Assembly: GCF_900104095.1 (NCBI RefSeq)
Contig: NZ_FNJO01000013.1
Location: 1 to 64,000, forward strand
Direction: 5' to 3'
Origin: Ralstonia sp. 25mfcol4.1
GTDB taxonomy: Bacteria > Pseudomonadota > Gammaproteobacteria > Burkholderiales > Burkholderiaceae
DNA: 64,000 bases
This document shows, in pieces, positions 17,211 to 27,098 of this stretch. Both the position numbers and the translations under genes were made by a program. The notes beneath the pieces were generated by a model. That model did no database searches and was not told the origin of the DNA. It saw nothing but the letters and a program-made list of their open reading frames with translations. Positions within the stretch are counted from its first letter, which is position 1; each line of letters begins with the position of its first letter.

Positions 17211-17897
17211 ATGAAGTTGTTAGTCGTTGAGGACGAACTTAAGACGGGGGAATACCTGCGTCAGGGCCTGACCGAGGCCGGCTTCGTGGTGGATCTCGTG
17301 CGAAACGGCCAGGATGGGTTGCACATGGCCATGTCGGAGGTGTACGACCTTCTCATTTTGGACGTCATGCTGCCCGATCTGGATGGTTGGAAGATACTCC
17401 AGCGCGTGCGGGCAACCGAGAATGCAGTACCTGTGTTGTTCCTCACGGCGCGAGACAGTGTTGCTGATCGGGTCAAGGGGCTTGAATTAGGTGCAGACGA
17501 CTACCTGGTGAAGCCCTTTGCGTTTTCCGAGTTGCTAGCGCGTGTGAGGACGCTACTTCGGCGCGGCGCAGGCGGCCTGCCCGCCGATCGCATACAGATT
17601 GGTGACCTCATCCTTGATCTGCCACGCAGGAGAGCCACCCGGAGCGGGCGCAAGATCGTTCTGACGAGCAAGGAATTCTCCCTGTTAGAGTTGTTTGCGC
17701 GTCGGCGTGGAGAGGTGCTTCCTCGCTCCCTGATTGCCTCCCAGATCTGGGACATGAACTTTGATAGTGATAGCAACGTGATTGACGTTGCAATTCGTCG
17801 CCTTCGCGCCAAGATCGACGACGGTTTCGAACCGAAGCTAATCCAGACGGTACGCGGGATGGGGTATGTCCTCGAAGTGCCGGAGGGCGACGAATGA
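17211..17897 (+). CDS. copR: Copper-responsive response regulator CopR
   Basis: An OmpR/PhoB-family regulator of 228 aa. The receiver domain has acidic residues in VVEDE, the phospho-acceptor Asp in [13 protein letters not shown] (~51) and Lys in LVKPFAF. A winged-helix DNA-binding domain follows ([20 protein letters not shown]...[17 protein letters not shown]). ATG 17211 (MKLLVVEDE) is the family's usual start; the frame extension from 17187 is not needed. It overlaps copS by ATGA. It probably activates the divergent copABCD operon through the repeats at 17110-17126. Confidence 0.92.
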   Translation: MKLLVVEDELKTGEYLRQGLTEAGFVVDLVRNGQDGLHMAMSEVYDLLILDVMLPDLDGWKILQRVRATENAVPVLFLTARDSVADRVKGLELGADDYLVKPFAFSELLARVRTLLRRGAGGLPADRIQIGDLILDLPRRRATRSGRKIVLTSKEFSLLELFARRRGEVLPRSLIASQIWDMNFDSDSNVIDVAIRRLRAKIDDGFEPKLIQTVRGMGYVLEVPEGDE

Positions 17898-19273
17898 AGC
17901 GACGCCTATCTTTGACTGTGCGGCTGACTCTGTTGTTTTCGTTTTCGTCAGCGGTCGTATTGTCCGGTCTGGGCGTCCTCATTTGGCTGGCGATGGACAG
18001 GCACTTCGCAAATGAAGACTATGTGGTTCTTGGCGACAGTGTTCGGCTCATCCAGAAGATCACCAAGGAATCGCCCTCGGCCAACGTTCGTGCGCAGTTG
18101 GAACAGATGCTGGAGCACCACCCTGGTTTTGTGGCACGGGTCCAGATCGAAAGCGGTGGGACTCTGTACCAAACCAAGGGCTTCGACTTCGCTCTTGCTC
18201 TTGATGCAGTCCGCACACTCGGAAAGAGTGACGACAACCTGCTTTGGCGGCAGGATGGGCGTGTCTATCGCGGCATGCAAGCGCTAGCGACCATGCCGGG
18301 TGATGACGGAAAGCTCCGCATACTGGTGGGAATGGATACTGACATCCATGCCCATTTCATGGACGCATTTCGCCGGTCCTTGGCGTTCTATATCACCCTC
18401 GCCGTCATGGCCAGCGGCCTGTTCGGATGGTGGGCCGCGCGGCGCGGCTTGGCCCCGTTGCACACCATGGCAGCCCGAGCCAGTGGAGTGACTTCGCACA
18501 AGCTGGATGCGCGCATGCCCGTCGAGACCGTGCCGGTGGAGATGGCTGATCTGGCCGTCACCCTCAATGCAATGCTGGGGCGCCTGCAAGAGGATTTTCG
18601 GCGGCTTACAGAATTTTCCTCTGATATCGCACACGAATTACGCACGCCGCTCACCAATCTGATGACGCAGACCCAGGTCGCGCTCTCCCAGCCAAGGAAT
18701 ACTGAAAAGTATCGGGAAGTGCTGGCCTCCAACGCCGAAGAACTTCAGCGTCTTTGCCGCATGGTGTCGGACATGCTTTATCTCGCGAAGATGGAACACG
18801 GTCTGACGCTCCCCAACGAGGAAGCCATCACTATCAGCGAAGAGGTCAAAGCGTTGTTCGAGTTCTACGATGCCTTGGCCGATGACAAGGGAATCTGCCT
18901 TTCCGTGCAGGGCGAAGCTCACATTCGCGGCGACCGACTGATGCTGCGCAGAGCATTGAGCAACTTATTGTCCAATGCGTTGCGGTATACGCCCCACGGG
19001 AAGGCGATCGTAGTTACCGCCTCGGAAGACGATGGCAATGCGACTCTCGTCGTGGAGAACCAAGGTCCGGGAATCGATCCCGAACTTTTGCCGTCTCTCT
19101 TCGATCGGTTCTTTCGCGCTGACAAGTCGCGGAATCGTGTTGACGCCGAGGGGGTTGGGCTCGGCTTGTCGATCACCAAGGCCATCTTGACCGCCCACGG
19201 CGGCACAATTCTCGTTCAGTCCCACGGTGGCCACACACGATTTGTCATGACCTTCCCCCACGTTGCGAAATGA
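17894..19273 (+). CDS. copS: Copper sensor histidine kinase CopS
   Basis: A 459-aa membrane kinase. The first membrane segment is at ~10-34, then a periplasmic sensor loop of ~125 aa and a second segment ([18 protein letters not shown]). It continues with a HAMP linker, the H-box [11 protein letters not shown] with the phospho-His, N-box [11 protein letters not shown], and G boxes GPGID and [12 protein letters not shown]. Architecture and length match CusS/CopS/PcoS. It is translationally coupled to copR. Expected to sense periplasmic copper or silver and phosphorylate CopR. Confidence 0.92.
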   Translation: MKRRLSLTVRLTLLFSFSSAVVLSGLGVLIWLAMDRHFANEDYVVLGDSVRLIQKITKESPSANVRAQLEQMLEHHPGFVARVQIESGGTLYQTKGFDFALALDAVRTLGKSDDNLLWRQDGRVYRGMQALATMPGDDGKLRILVGMDTDIHAHFMDAFRRSLAFYITLAVMASGLFGWWAARRGLAPLHTMAARASGVTSHKLDARMPVETVPVEMADLAVTLNAMLGRLQEDFRRLTEFSSDIAHELRTPLTNLMTQTQVALSQPRNTEKYREVLASNAEELQRLCRMVSDMLYLAKMEHGLTLPNEEAITISEEVKALFEFYDALADDKGICLSVQGEAHIRGDRLMLRRALSNLLSNALRYTPHGKAIVVTASEDDGNATLVVENQGPGIDPELLPSLFDRFFRADKSRNRVDAEGVGLGLSITKAILTAHGGTILVQSHGGHTRFVMTFPHVAK

Positions 19274-19364
19274 GAAATGTGGTTCTTGAAAAAAATGGGA
19301 AACAAACAGGCTCCGCTTTGGGCAGAGGCAGGTCGACTACAGCGCGCGAATCACTCGTTACGGA

Positions 19365-21089
<1,725 letters not shown>

Positions 21090-21210
21090 TCATCCTTTGC
21101 GCATGATGGCCGGGCGCAAATCACGCGTGTCGCGATAGTACAGACGCGCCGCGCGCCGGGGAAAATAGATCCCGGATTGTGAGAAGCGACATCGCAGTAT
21201 TTCCGCGACG

Positions 21211-21486
21211 TTAGTGCTTGACCGATGAAGGATAGCCTGCGGCCGCCGTGGCCTTGGTCAGTGCCTGGAAGGTCGTCTTGCTATCGTCGAATGTCACGAC
21301 AGCCTCTCGCTGCTCAAAACGAATATTCGCGTTTTCTACACCTGCAACCTTCGAAAGCACATGCTTGACGGTGATCGGACAAGCAGCGCACGTCATGCCG
21401 AATACAGATAACGTGACCGTCCGGGTTGTGGCCCAGGCCGGAGCCGTGACGACAACGAGCCCCAGAGCAGCAAGCAGCTTTTTCAC
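21211..21486 (-). CDS. merP: Periplasmic mercury-binding protein MerP
   Basis: A 91-aa precursor: signal peptide (LLAALGLVVVTAPAWA) followed by one HMA fold with GMTCAACPITVKHVLSKV, whose cysteine pair binds Hg(II) for hand-over to MerT. The GTG at 21486 overlaps the merT stop (GTGA) and has GGAG about 6 nt upstream; it gives the standard MerP length, whereas the ATG at 21498 would add four residues inside merT. Confidence 0.92.
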   Translation of the reverse strand: MKKLLAALGLVVVTAPAWATTRTVTLSVFGMTCAACPITVKHVLSKVAGVENANIRFEQREAVVTFDDSKTTFQALTKATAAAGYPSSVKH

Positions 21487-21851
21487 AATGAACTCCACGC
21501 CCGGTAGAATAGGGGCAGCACGTAGGGGAACCCGAGCGCGATCAGGATCAGCAGCCAGACGATCCAGAACATAAGCTTGTACGCGGCGCGTACCTCTGGA
21601 ATTGCGCAGACCTCGCCCGACTTACACACGGCTGCGGGCCGGAAGATACTCCGTCCAGCGAAGAACAACGCCACCAGTGCAGCGCCGATGAAAACCGGAC
21701 GCCAAGGTTCGAGCAATGTCAGATTGCCAATCCAAGCTCCGCTGACACCCAGCGCGACGAGCATCAACGGCCCGAGGCAGCACGTTGATGCGAGGATTGC
21801 AGCCAGTCCGCCGACGAGCAGCGCGCCGCGACCTTTCCGAGATTCCGCCAT
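21483..21851 (-). CDS. merT: Mercuric ion transporter MerT
   Basis: An inner-membrane Hg(II) importer of 122 aa with three hydrophobic segments. The first carries the Cys pair STCCLGPL. A second pair lies in the cytoplasmic loop ([12 protein letters not shown]), where Hg(II) is passed on to MerA. The start at MAESRKGRG (21851) is the family start; the frame from 21917 would run through the mer operator. First gene of merTPA, divergent from merR. Confidence 0.92.
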   Translation of the reverse strand: MAESRKGRGALLVGGLAAILASTCCLGPLMLVALGVSGAWIGNLTLLEPWRPVFIGAALVALFFAGRSIFRPAAVCKSGEVCAIPEVRAAYKLMFWIVWLLILIALGFPYVLPLFYRAWSSL

Positions 21852-21886
21852 ACGCTTGCCCTTCCGGATTGCCGATGAGTAGCGTA

Positions 21887-21917
21887 ACGTTACTTCCGTA
21901 CCTAAGTACGGAGTCAA
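21887..21917 (-). promoter_or_regulatory. mer operator and PmerT
   Basis: On the minus strand: -35 TTGACT (21912-21917), a 19-bp spacer holding the perfect dyad CCGTAC-N4-GTACGG (21896-21911) and -10 TAACGT (21887-21892). The over-long spacer with a central dyad is the diagnostic MerR-activated promoter; Hg-MerR unwinds it to start merTPA. Confidence 0.92.
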
Positions 21918-21922
21918 GCGGT

Positions 21923-22333
21923 ATGGAAAACAAAATCGAAAATCTCACCATCGGCGCCTTCGCAAAGGCGGCCGGCGTCAATGTCGAGACTATCCGGTTC
22001 TATCAGCGCAAGGGCCTGCTGCTCGAGCCCGGGAAACCGTATGGCAGCATCCGCCGCTACAGCGAAGCGGACGTCAAGCGGGTACGGTTTGTCAAATCTG
22101 CCCAGCGGCTGGGCTTCAGCCTCGACGAAATCTCGGACCTGCTGAAACTGGAGGATGGGACACACTGCAAGGAGGCGAGCAGCCTTGCTGAACACAAGCT
22201 GCAGGACATTCAGGAGAAACTCGTCGACCTCCGGCGCATGGAAGAGATACTCGTCCAGCTCGTACGCGCGTGTCATTTGCGCAGGGGAAACGTGTCATGC
22301 CCATTGATTGCCTCGTTGCAACGAGGCGAATGA
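21923..22333 (+). CDS. merR: Mercury-responsive regulator MerR
   Basis: A 136-aa activator-repressor with the MerR helix-turn-helix ([26 protein letters not shown]). The long dimerisation helix ends in the three Hg-binding cysteines: one in DGTHCKEA, and two in [15 protein letters not shown]. Start MENKIENLT at 21923 is just outside the operator; the longer frame from 21785 would overlap merT. Divergent from merTPA and expected to repress its own gene from the same dyad. Confidence 0.93.
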   Translation: MENKIENLTIGAFAKAAGVNVETIRFYQRKGLLLEPGKPYGSIRRYSEADVKRVRFVKSAQRLGFSLDEISDLLKLEDGTHCKEASSLAEHKLQDIQEKLVDLRRMEEILVQLVRACHLRRGNVSCPLIASLQRGE

Positions 22334-22646
22334 CCACCGGCACTTTCATTTCTGGATTGAGCCGTTGCGGTCTAGCGATGGCCGGCCACCGGCTTTTCTG
22401 CCAGCGAAAATTAGTCACGCCTGACAGGCAGAGACTTTTCTGCCTGCTGCTTCCTTCGTGATCGTGAGGCCTCCACCTTTACAAGATCTTTGTATTCGTC
22501 TGTATCACGATGTGGCACCGATACGTGCCGAGACAGTGCCGGCCTGAAAGTAGTACATGCGTGAAACACCTGTTTCCGTTAATACGCTCCACTGGCCCAC
22601 GTACCGGCACGATTCCGAAAAAGAGGCATGAATCCAAATAAAGTTC
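22334..22646. other. Intergenic downstream of merR with hairpins
   Basis: No gene is seen. Two stem-loops follow merR: GCCGG-CCA-CCGGC then TTTT (22381-22397), terminator-like, and an 8-bp stem CAGGCAGA/TCTGCCTG (22425-22446). They probably insulate mer from the sil promoter that follows. Confidence 0.5.
22381..22397 (+). terminator. Possible merR terminator
   Basis: A short 5-bp GC stem with a 3-nt loop followed directly by TTTT, about 50 bp after the merR stop. The stem is short, so efficiency is doubtful. Confidence 0.4.
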
Positions 22647-22677
22647 TTGACGTTCCCATGGTGGGAATTTCTAGGCT
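22647..22677 (+). promoter_or_regulatory. MerR-family-type promoter ahead of the sil region
   Basis: -35 TTGACG (22647-22652), a 19-bp spacer containing the dyad TTCCCA-TGG-TGGGAA (22653-22667), and -10 TAGGCT (22672-22677). The 19-bp spacing with a spacer dyad is typical of MerR/CueR-regulated metal promoters. It differs from the mer dyad, and no second MerR-like gene is in the element. A host CueR-like regulator is the likely partner, by inference. Confidence 0.7.
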
Positions 22678-22710
22678 TCAGGTGCGCTCAGGTCGCCACC
22701 ACCCTAAGAA

Positions 22711-23079
22711 ATGAAAAATTCGATCACCGTTCGCCGCCTTATTGCCTGGACTTGGCTCGCAGCATTGCTGCTGACCGGTTCAGCATCGGCCGCCTATGTC
22801 TGTCCGACTGACATGGCGAGCGGCAAAGTGACCACCATGCAGCAAATTGGCTGCGTCGACGACGATCAACCGGCGTTTTGTGCAAGCTATCTTCGCGGTA
22901 GCCCAGTAAACGCACCACAGCCGCATCCTCCTGGTGCCGGTGGCCCGCCAACACGAACCTGCGAGCTGGTCTGGCGTCCTGCTTCCGTGACTGCGCAAAA
23001 ACTGTCGTTGTCGCTGCGAGGCGAACCAGCCCCCTCGTCTGTACCAATCTATTTGGCGACGGCCCGACTGAGGCCTTGA
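22711..23079 (+). CDS. Small secreted Cys-containing protein
   Basis: A 122-aa precursor with a clear signal peptide (LIAWTWLAALLLTGSASA) and a mature start AAYVCPTDM. The mature part has Cys residues at four places (AAYVC, IGCVDDD, AFCAS, TRTCEL) and is Pro-rich. The layout AAYxC...TMxxIxC...AFC is shared with the protein at 23800. It is the first gene behind the MerR-type promoter, so probably metal-induced. The family is not recognised; a periplasmic metal-binding or sensing role is only a guess. Confidence 0.6.
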   Translation: MKNSITVRRLIAWTWLAALLLTGSASAAYVCPTDMASGKVTTMQQIGCVDDDQPAFCASYLRGSPVNAPQPHPPGAGGPPTRTCELVWRPASVTAQKLSLSLRGEPAPSSVPIYLATARLRP

Positions 23080-23204
23080 TGTTCCGATGCCTGACCGGCT
23101 GATGGCAGGCATCCACCGTTGATCACCGGGTATGACAAAGCTCTGCTTGTGCTTCCCGCTAACCCAGCAGGTATGAACATCAAATCACTCAATTGGGGAC
23201 CATC

Positions 23205-23672
23205 ATGAACCTCGCCAGAATCGCCACTGCTTTTGTATTCGCTGGACTCGCCACGTCTGCGTTTGCCGGTCCGGATTGGGATGTCATCCAGCGAGCTCGC
23301 CTGGCTGCACATCAAGCCAATGTGACGGCCGCCGAAAATCAGGCCATGAAGGATCAATGCATGCAGATGATGCATCGGGTGTCTTCGTCCGATGCGCATC
23401 TGCAATGGATGAGCAATGCCCTCGACACGCACGGCACCACCACCGATGCAGACACGGTCTCCAACCGCATATGGGGTAACTCGCTTGCATCGGTCTTGGG
23501 CGAACGGAGTCCGTACCTGGATGGCGGCCGCATTGAGCAGCGCAATGTCTTCACCGATGGCGCGCTGAGCGTGGCCGGCATGGACCGGACGGGGGTATCG
23601 GCCCCACCGGAACGCGCCCGCGATCCGTACACCGATGGCGCGCGCGTCAGCGATATGTCGTCGCTGGCATAA
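23205..23672 (+). CDS. Small exported protein of the sil region
   Basis: A 155-aa precursor. The signal peptide is MNLARIATAFVFAGLATSAFA; the mature chain is hydrophilic with Met/His-bearing MKDQCMQMMHRVSSSDAHLQWM (~50-75) and a conserved-looking tail (RDPYTDGARVSDMSSLA). GGGGA lies 5 nt before ATG 23205. The second of three small exported proteins ahead of the efflux genes. The Met/Cys/His cluster would suit Cu(I)/Ag(I), but no family could be named. Confidence 0.6.
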   Translation: MNLARIATAFVFAGLATSAFAGPDWDVIQRARLAAHQANVTAAENQAMKDQCMQMMHRVSSSDAHLQWMSNALDTHGTTTDADTVSNRIWGNSLASVLGERSPYLDGGRIEQRNVFTDGALSVAGMDRTGVSAPPERARDPYTDGARVSDMSSLA

Positions 23673-23799
23673 CGCAACCCTCGTCTTGTCGCTTGGAAGC
23701 GCCGGCAGCCGATCGTGCTGCCGGCGTGCCTGAAGGTACGCTCTTGCAATCCATCGAAAAGCGGTTATGCTTGGCGCTAGTTTGAGATACCCGTAGATC

Positions 23800-24201
23800 G
23801 TGCGTCACATCGCCCGCCGGCATTCGTGGATTGCCGGACTCCTTCTGGTTGTGTTCCTGTCAGTTCAACTGGCAACGGCCGCTTACGCCTGTACGATTGG
23901 CGTGAACGTGCCGGCGGAACAGCCGTCGATGGACGCCATGGTGTCCTGCGCCGACATGGCCGAACAGGATGCCGCGCAGGACAATGGCGAGAAGGCGTTT
24001 TGTATGGGCCATTGCCAGGCCGATACTAAGTACGCCGATCACGCTGTGCCGCAGATTCCCGCATTTATCCCGGTCCTCGCCGGCATCATCATCGAGCCTC
24101 CGGTGCTGGATGCCACGCCGGTCATCGCTCGGCATGCACACACCCAGCCGCGCGCGCCACCACCACCGCACGCCATTCTTCACTGCTGTTTCCGCACCTA
24201 G
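23800..24201 (+). CDS. Small membrane/periplasmic protein, SilD/CusD-position
   Basis: A GTG-started 133-aa protein with an N-terminal hydrophobic signal (WIAGLLLVVFLSVQLATAAYA). A Cys/His-bearing stretch follows (CADMAEQ, FCMGHCQADTKYADHA), then a hydrophobic segment (IPVLAGIIIEPPVL) and a Pro/His-rich tail (PPPPHAILHCCF). It sits where C. metallidurans sil/cus clusters carry the small D gene, immediately before the outer-membrane factor. The symbol is not assigned because this is a positional argument. Related in pattern to the product at 22711. Confidence 0.55.
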   Translation: MRHIARRHSWIAGLLLVVFLSVQLATAAYACTIGVNVPAEQPSMDAMVSCADMAEQDAAQDNGEKAFCMGHCQADTKYADHAVPQIPAFIPVLAGIIIEPPVLDATPVIARHAHTQPRAPPPPHAILHCCFRT

Positions 24202-24273
24202 CCTCCGAAGCCACGCCACTTCCTTGTCGCTCCCTATCTCTCGGGAGCGGTGGTCGTTGTTTCCGGAGGCTTT

Positions 24274-25575
24274 ATGTCATTTCCACGTTGCCTAAGGCTG
24301 GCGCTTCTGTATGCGTCCGCCCTCGGCATGACGGTGTCGCTTGCCGCGTCGCCGTCTGCCGCACCCGCCCTATCCATTGAAGAAGCCGCAGCGCTGGCAA
24401 CGGCGCATGCGAACGACGCCGAGAATTCGCACGGTGCCATCGAAGCGGCTGTGCAACAGGCAGTCGCTGCCGGCCAGTTGCCCGACCCCGTACTCAAGGT
24501 TGGTCTGAATGATGTGCCCGTCAATGGGTCCGACAAGGGTTCGCTGAGTCGAGATTCCATGACCACTCGCTCGATCAGCGTATTGCAGGAATTCACGCGC
24601 GCAGACAAGCGACGCGCGCGCACCGCGCGCTTCGAAGCCGAATCCGCTTCCGCCGATGCACGGCGCCTGGTCGGTGTGACCAATGTCCAACGCAACGCCG
24701 TGGCCGCGTGGATCGATCGCTGGTACGCAGAGCAGGCGGCCGCGCTGCTTGGCCACCATTCCCATCCTTTGAGCCTGGCGCTGGAGGCTGCCAATGCGGC
24801 CTACCGCAGTGGCCGCGGCACGCGTGCCGACGTGCTGTCTGCGCAATTGGAAGTGCAGAAACTGCGCGACCGTGAAGGGGAGAATCAGGCGGCGCTCGAC
24901 ACTGCCACCGTCAATCTGTCGCGTTGGATCGGCACCGACGCCGCACGTCCGCTGGGCGAGCGTCCTGCGCTGATCGTACCGGAGCGCGTCGAGCAACTCA
25001 TCCGTACGCGCTACGACGGGGTGCCGGAGATCGTCGCAGCCCAGCGTGACGTTACCCTTGCGGAGAGCGAAGTGCGCGTGGCGGACGAATCACGCAAGCC
25101 CGATATCTCTGTCGAGTTGATGTATAGCCAGCGTGGTTCGGCTTACTCCAATCTGGCATCGGTCAACGTGAGCTTTCCGCTGCCGTGGGATCGCACCAAC
25201 CGGCAAGATCGTGAAGTGTCCGCGCGACTCGCACAGGCCACGGAGGCGCGCGCCAAGGCCGAGATCATCCAGCGCAATACGGACGCAGCAGTCGGTGCGC
25301 GCCTTGCCGAATTGCGCCGCAACCTGGAGCGCCTCAAGCGTTATGACGACGCCACGTTGCCGCTTGCCAATGCACAGGCAGAAGCCACGCTGACGGCCTA
25401 TCGGGCCAATACCGGTTCGCTGCTGGCCGTGGCGGAAGCCAATCACCGTGCCATCGATACCGCATTGGAGCGGCTGGCGCTGGAGCAACGCACGACAAAA
25501 CTCTGGGCTGAGCTCACTTTCCTGACGCCCCTGCCGACCGCACAGACCGAATCTGCCACCAAGGATTTCAAATGA
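24274..25575 (+). CDS. silC: Outer-membrane factor SilC/CusC (TolC family)
   Basis: A 433-aa TolC-family channel with a signal peptide (LALLYASALGMTVSLAASPSA). Two outer-membrane-efflux repeats follow: long heptad helices such as AAAWIDRWYAEQAAAL and a second set around DREVSARLAQATEARAKAEI. It forms the outer-membrane exit duct for SilBA. GGAGG at 4 nt favours ATG 24274 over 24250. No lipobox Cys was seen, unlike E. coli CusC. Its stop overlaps silB as ATGA, so the efflux genes are translationally coupled. Confidence 0.88.
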   Translation: MSFPRCLRLALLYASALGMTVSLAASPSAAPALSIEEAAALATAHANDAENSHGAIEAAVQQAVAAGQLPDPVLKVGLNDVPVNGSDKGSLSRDSMTTRSISVLQEFTRADKRRARTARFEAESASADARRLVGVTNVQRNAVAAWIDRWYAEQAAALLGHHSHPLSLALEAANAAYRSGRGTRADVLSAQLEVQKLRDREGENQAALDTATVNLSRWIGTDAARPLGERPALIVPERVEQLIRTRYDGVPEIVAAQRDVTLAESEVRVADESRKPDISVELMYSQRGSAYSNLASVNVSFPLPWDRTNRQDREVSARLAQATEARAKAEIIQRNTDAAVGARLAELRRNLERLKRYDDATLPLANAQAEATLTAYRANTGSLLAVAEANHRAIDTALERLALEQRTTKLWAELTFLTPLPTAQTESATKDFK

Positions 25576-27098
25576 CTCGACTGAAAATCGCCGCGGCGTG
25601 CCTGGTGCTGATCGGCGCGGCCGGATTTGCCGGCTATCGCTTCGGTGTTTCGCAAGGAGCGTCGGACATGCCAGCCAAACCGGAGACGGGTGCGACATCG
25701 AAAACCGGCGATGTCGATCCGCAGACGGGTAAGAAGGTTCTCTACTGGCACGACCCGATGGTGCCGGGCCAGCGCTTCGACAAGCCGGGCAAATCGCCTT
25801 TCATGGACATGCAACTGGTACCGGTCTATGCCGATGGCGACGGTTCAGGCGGCAACGGGGTCTCCATCGACAGCCGTGTGACCCAGAACCTCGGGATCCG
25901 CACAGCGGAGGTGAAGGCCGCACGCATGGGCACAGTGCTTGAGGCACCCGGCAATGTGGCGATTGACGAGCGCAGCATCCAGGTCATTCAGGCGCGCACC
26001 GGCGGCTTCATCCAGCAATTGGGCGTGCGGGCCACGCTCGACCCGGTACGAAAGGGTCAGACATTGGTCACCCTCTACGCCCCCGACTGGGTGGCGGCAC
26101 AGGAGGAGTACCTGGCCGTGGCGCGAATGCCCCAAGGAGTACAGGGCGACCTGACGGAGGCCGCAAAAGCGCGCATGCGGCAAGCCGGCATGACGCCGGG
26201 CCAAGCCGATGCAGTCGCCCGTTCCGGCAAGCTGCAGACCGGCCAGGGCATCTCCAGTCCGCTGGACGGCGTGGTTACCGAGATTGCGGTACGCGAGGGC
26301 ATGACGGTCAGCGCTGGTATGACACTTTTCAAGTTGGCGGATCTTGCGCGGGTATGGGTGATTGCCGAAGTACCCGAGGCCCAGGCGCGCGGCATCGCAC
26401 CCGGACAGTCCGTTACGGTATTGGCCACCGCCGCGCCGGAACCCGTAAGCGGCAAGGTCGATGCGATCCTGCCCGACGTCAATCCAGCCACGCGCACCCT
26501 CAAGGTCCGCATCGTACTGCCCAACAAGCAGCGCCGGTTGGTGCCCGGTATGTTTGCCAACGTGCGGTTCGACAGCGGTGATCGCCAGGACGTCCTGCAG
26601 ATTCCATCCGAGGCCGTGATTCGCACCGGCCAGCGTAGCGTCGTCATGGTCGATGCGGGCTCCCAGGGCTACGTGAGCACCGAAATCCGCACAGGCCATG
26701 AATCCGGCGGCATGACTGAAGTCCTTTCCGGACTGCAAGCCGGGCAAAAGGTCGTGACCTCGGGCCAGTTCCTGATTGATTCCGAAGCCAGCCTGCGCGG
26801 CACATCGGACCGACTGGCATCGCCGGCCGGTGCGTCCGCGCCCGCCGCAGCTGCGTCGGAGCATGAGGGTGCCGGTCGCATCGAAGCCGTAAATGCTGCG
26901 GGTCTAACGATCTCGCACGGACCGATTCCCTCGGCACAGTGGGGCGCCATGACGATGGATTTTGCGGCAAGTAATGCGGCAATGCTCAAGGGGTTGAAAC
27001 CGGGCGATCGCATCCGGTTCCGCTTCCGCCTGAACCGGGACGGTGCAGCTACACTATCGTCGGTACAGCCGGCTGGCGCCGAAGGAGCCAAGCCATGA
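25572..27098 (+). CDS. silB: Periplasmic adaptor SilB with fused CusF-like domain
   Basis: A 508-aa membrane-fusion protein. The N-terminal signal anchor ([19 protein letters not shown]) leads into a heavy-metal-binding segment ([28 protein letters not shown], ~55-85). The alpha-hairpin/lipoyl and beta-barrel adaptor domains follow (~100-400). The chain ends in a CusF-like domain (~430-505) containing [16 protein letters not shown], with the Trp-Met-Met metal site intact. A C-terminal CusF-like fusion is the hallmark of C. metallidurans SilB. ATGA overlaps link it to silC and silA. Confidence 0.92.
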   Translation: MTRLKIAAACLVLIGAAGFAGYRFGVSQGASDMPAKPETGATSKTGDVDPQTGKKVLYWHDPMVPGQRFDKPGKSPFMDMQLVPVYADGDGSGGNGVSIDSRVTQNLGIRTAEVKAARMGTVLEAPGNVAIDERSIQVIQARTGGFIQQLGVRATLDPVRKGQTLVTLYAPDWVAAQEEYLAVARMPQGVQGDLTEAAKARMRQAGMTPGQADAVARSGKLQTGQGISSPLDGVVTEIAVREGMTVSAGMTLFKLADLARVWVIAEVPEAQARGIAPGQSVTVLATAAPEPVSGKVDAILPDVNPATRTLKVRIVLPNKQRRLVPGMFANVRFDSGDRQDVLQIPSEAVIRTGQRSVVMVDAGSQGYVSTEIRTGHESGGMTEVLSGLQAGQKVVTSGQFLIDSEASLRGTSDRLASPAGASAPAAAASEHEGAGRIEAVNAAGLTISHGPIPSAQWGAMTMDFAASNAAMLKGLKPGDRIRFRFRLNRDGAATLSSVQPAGAEGAKP

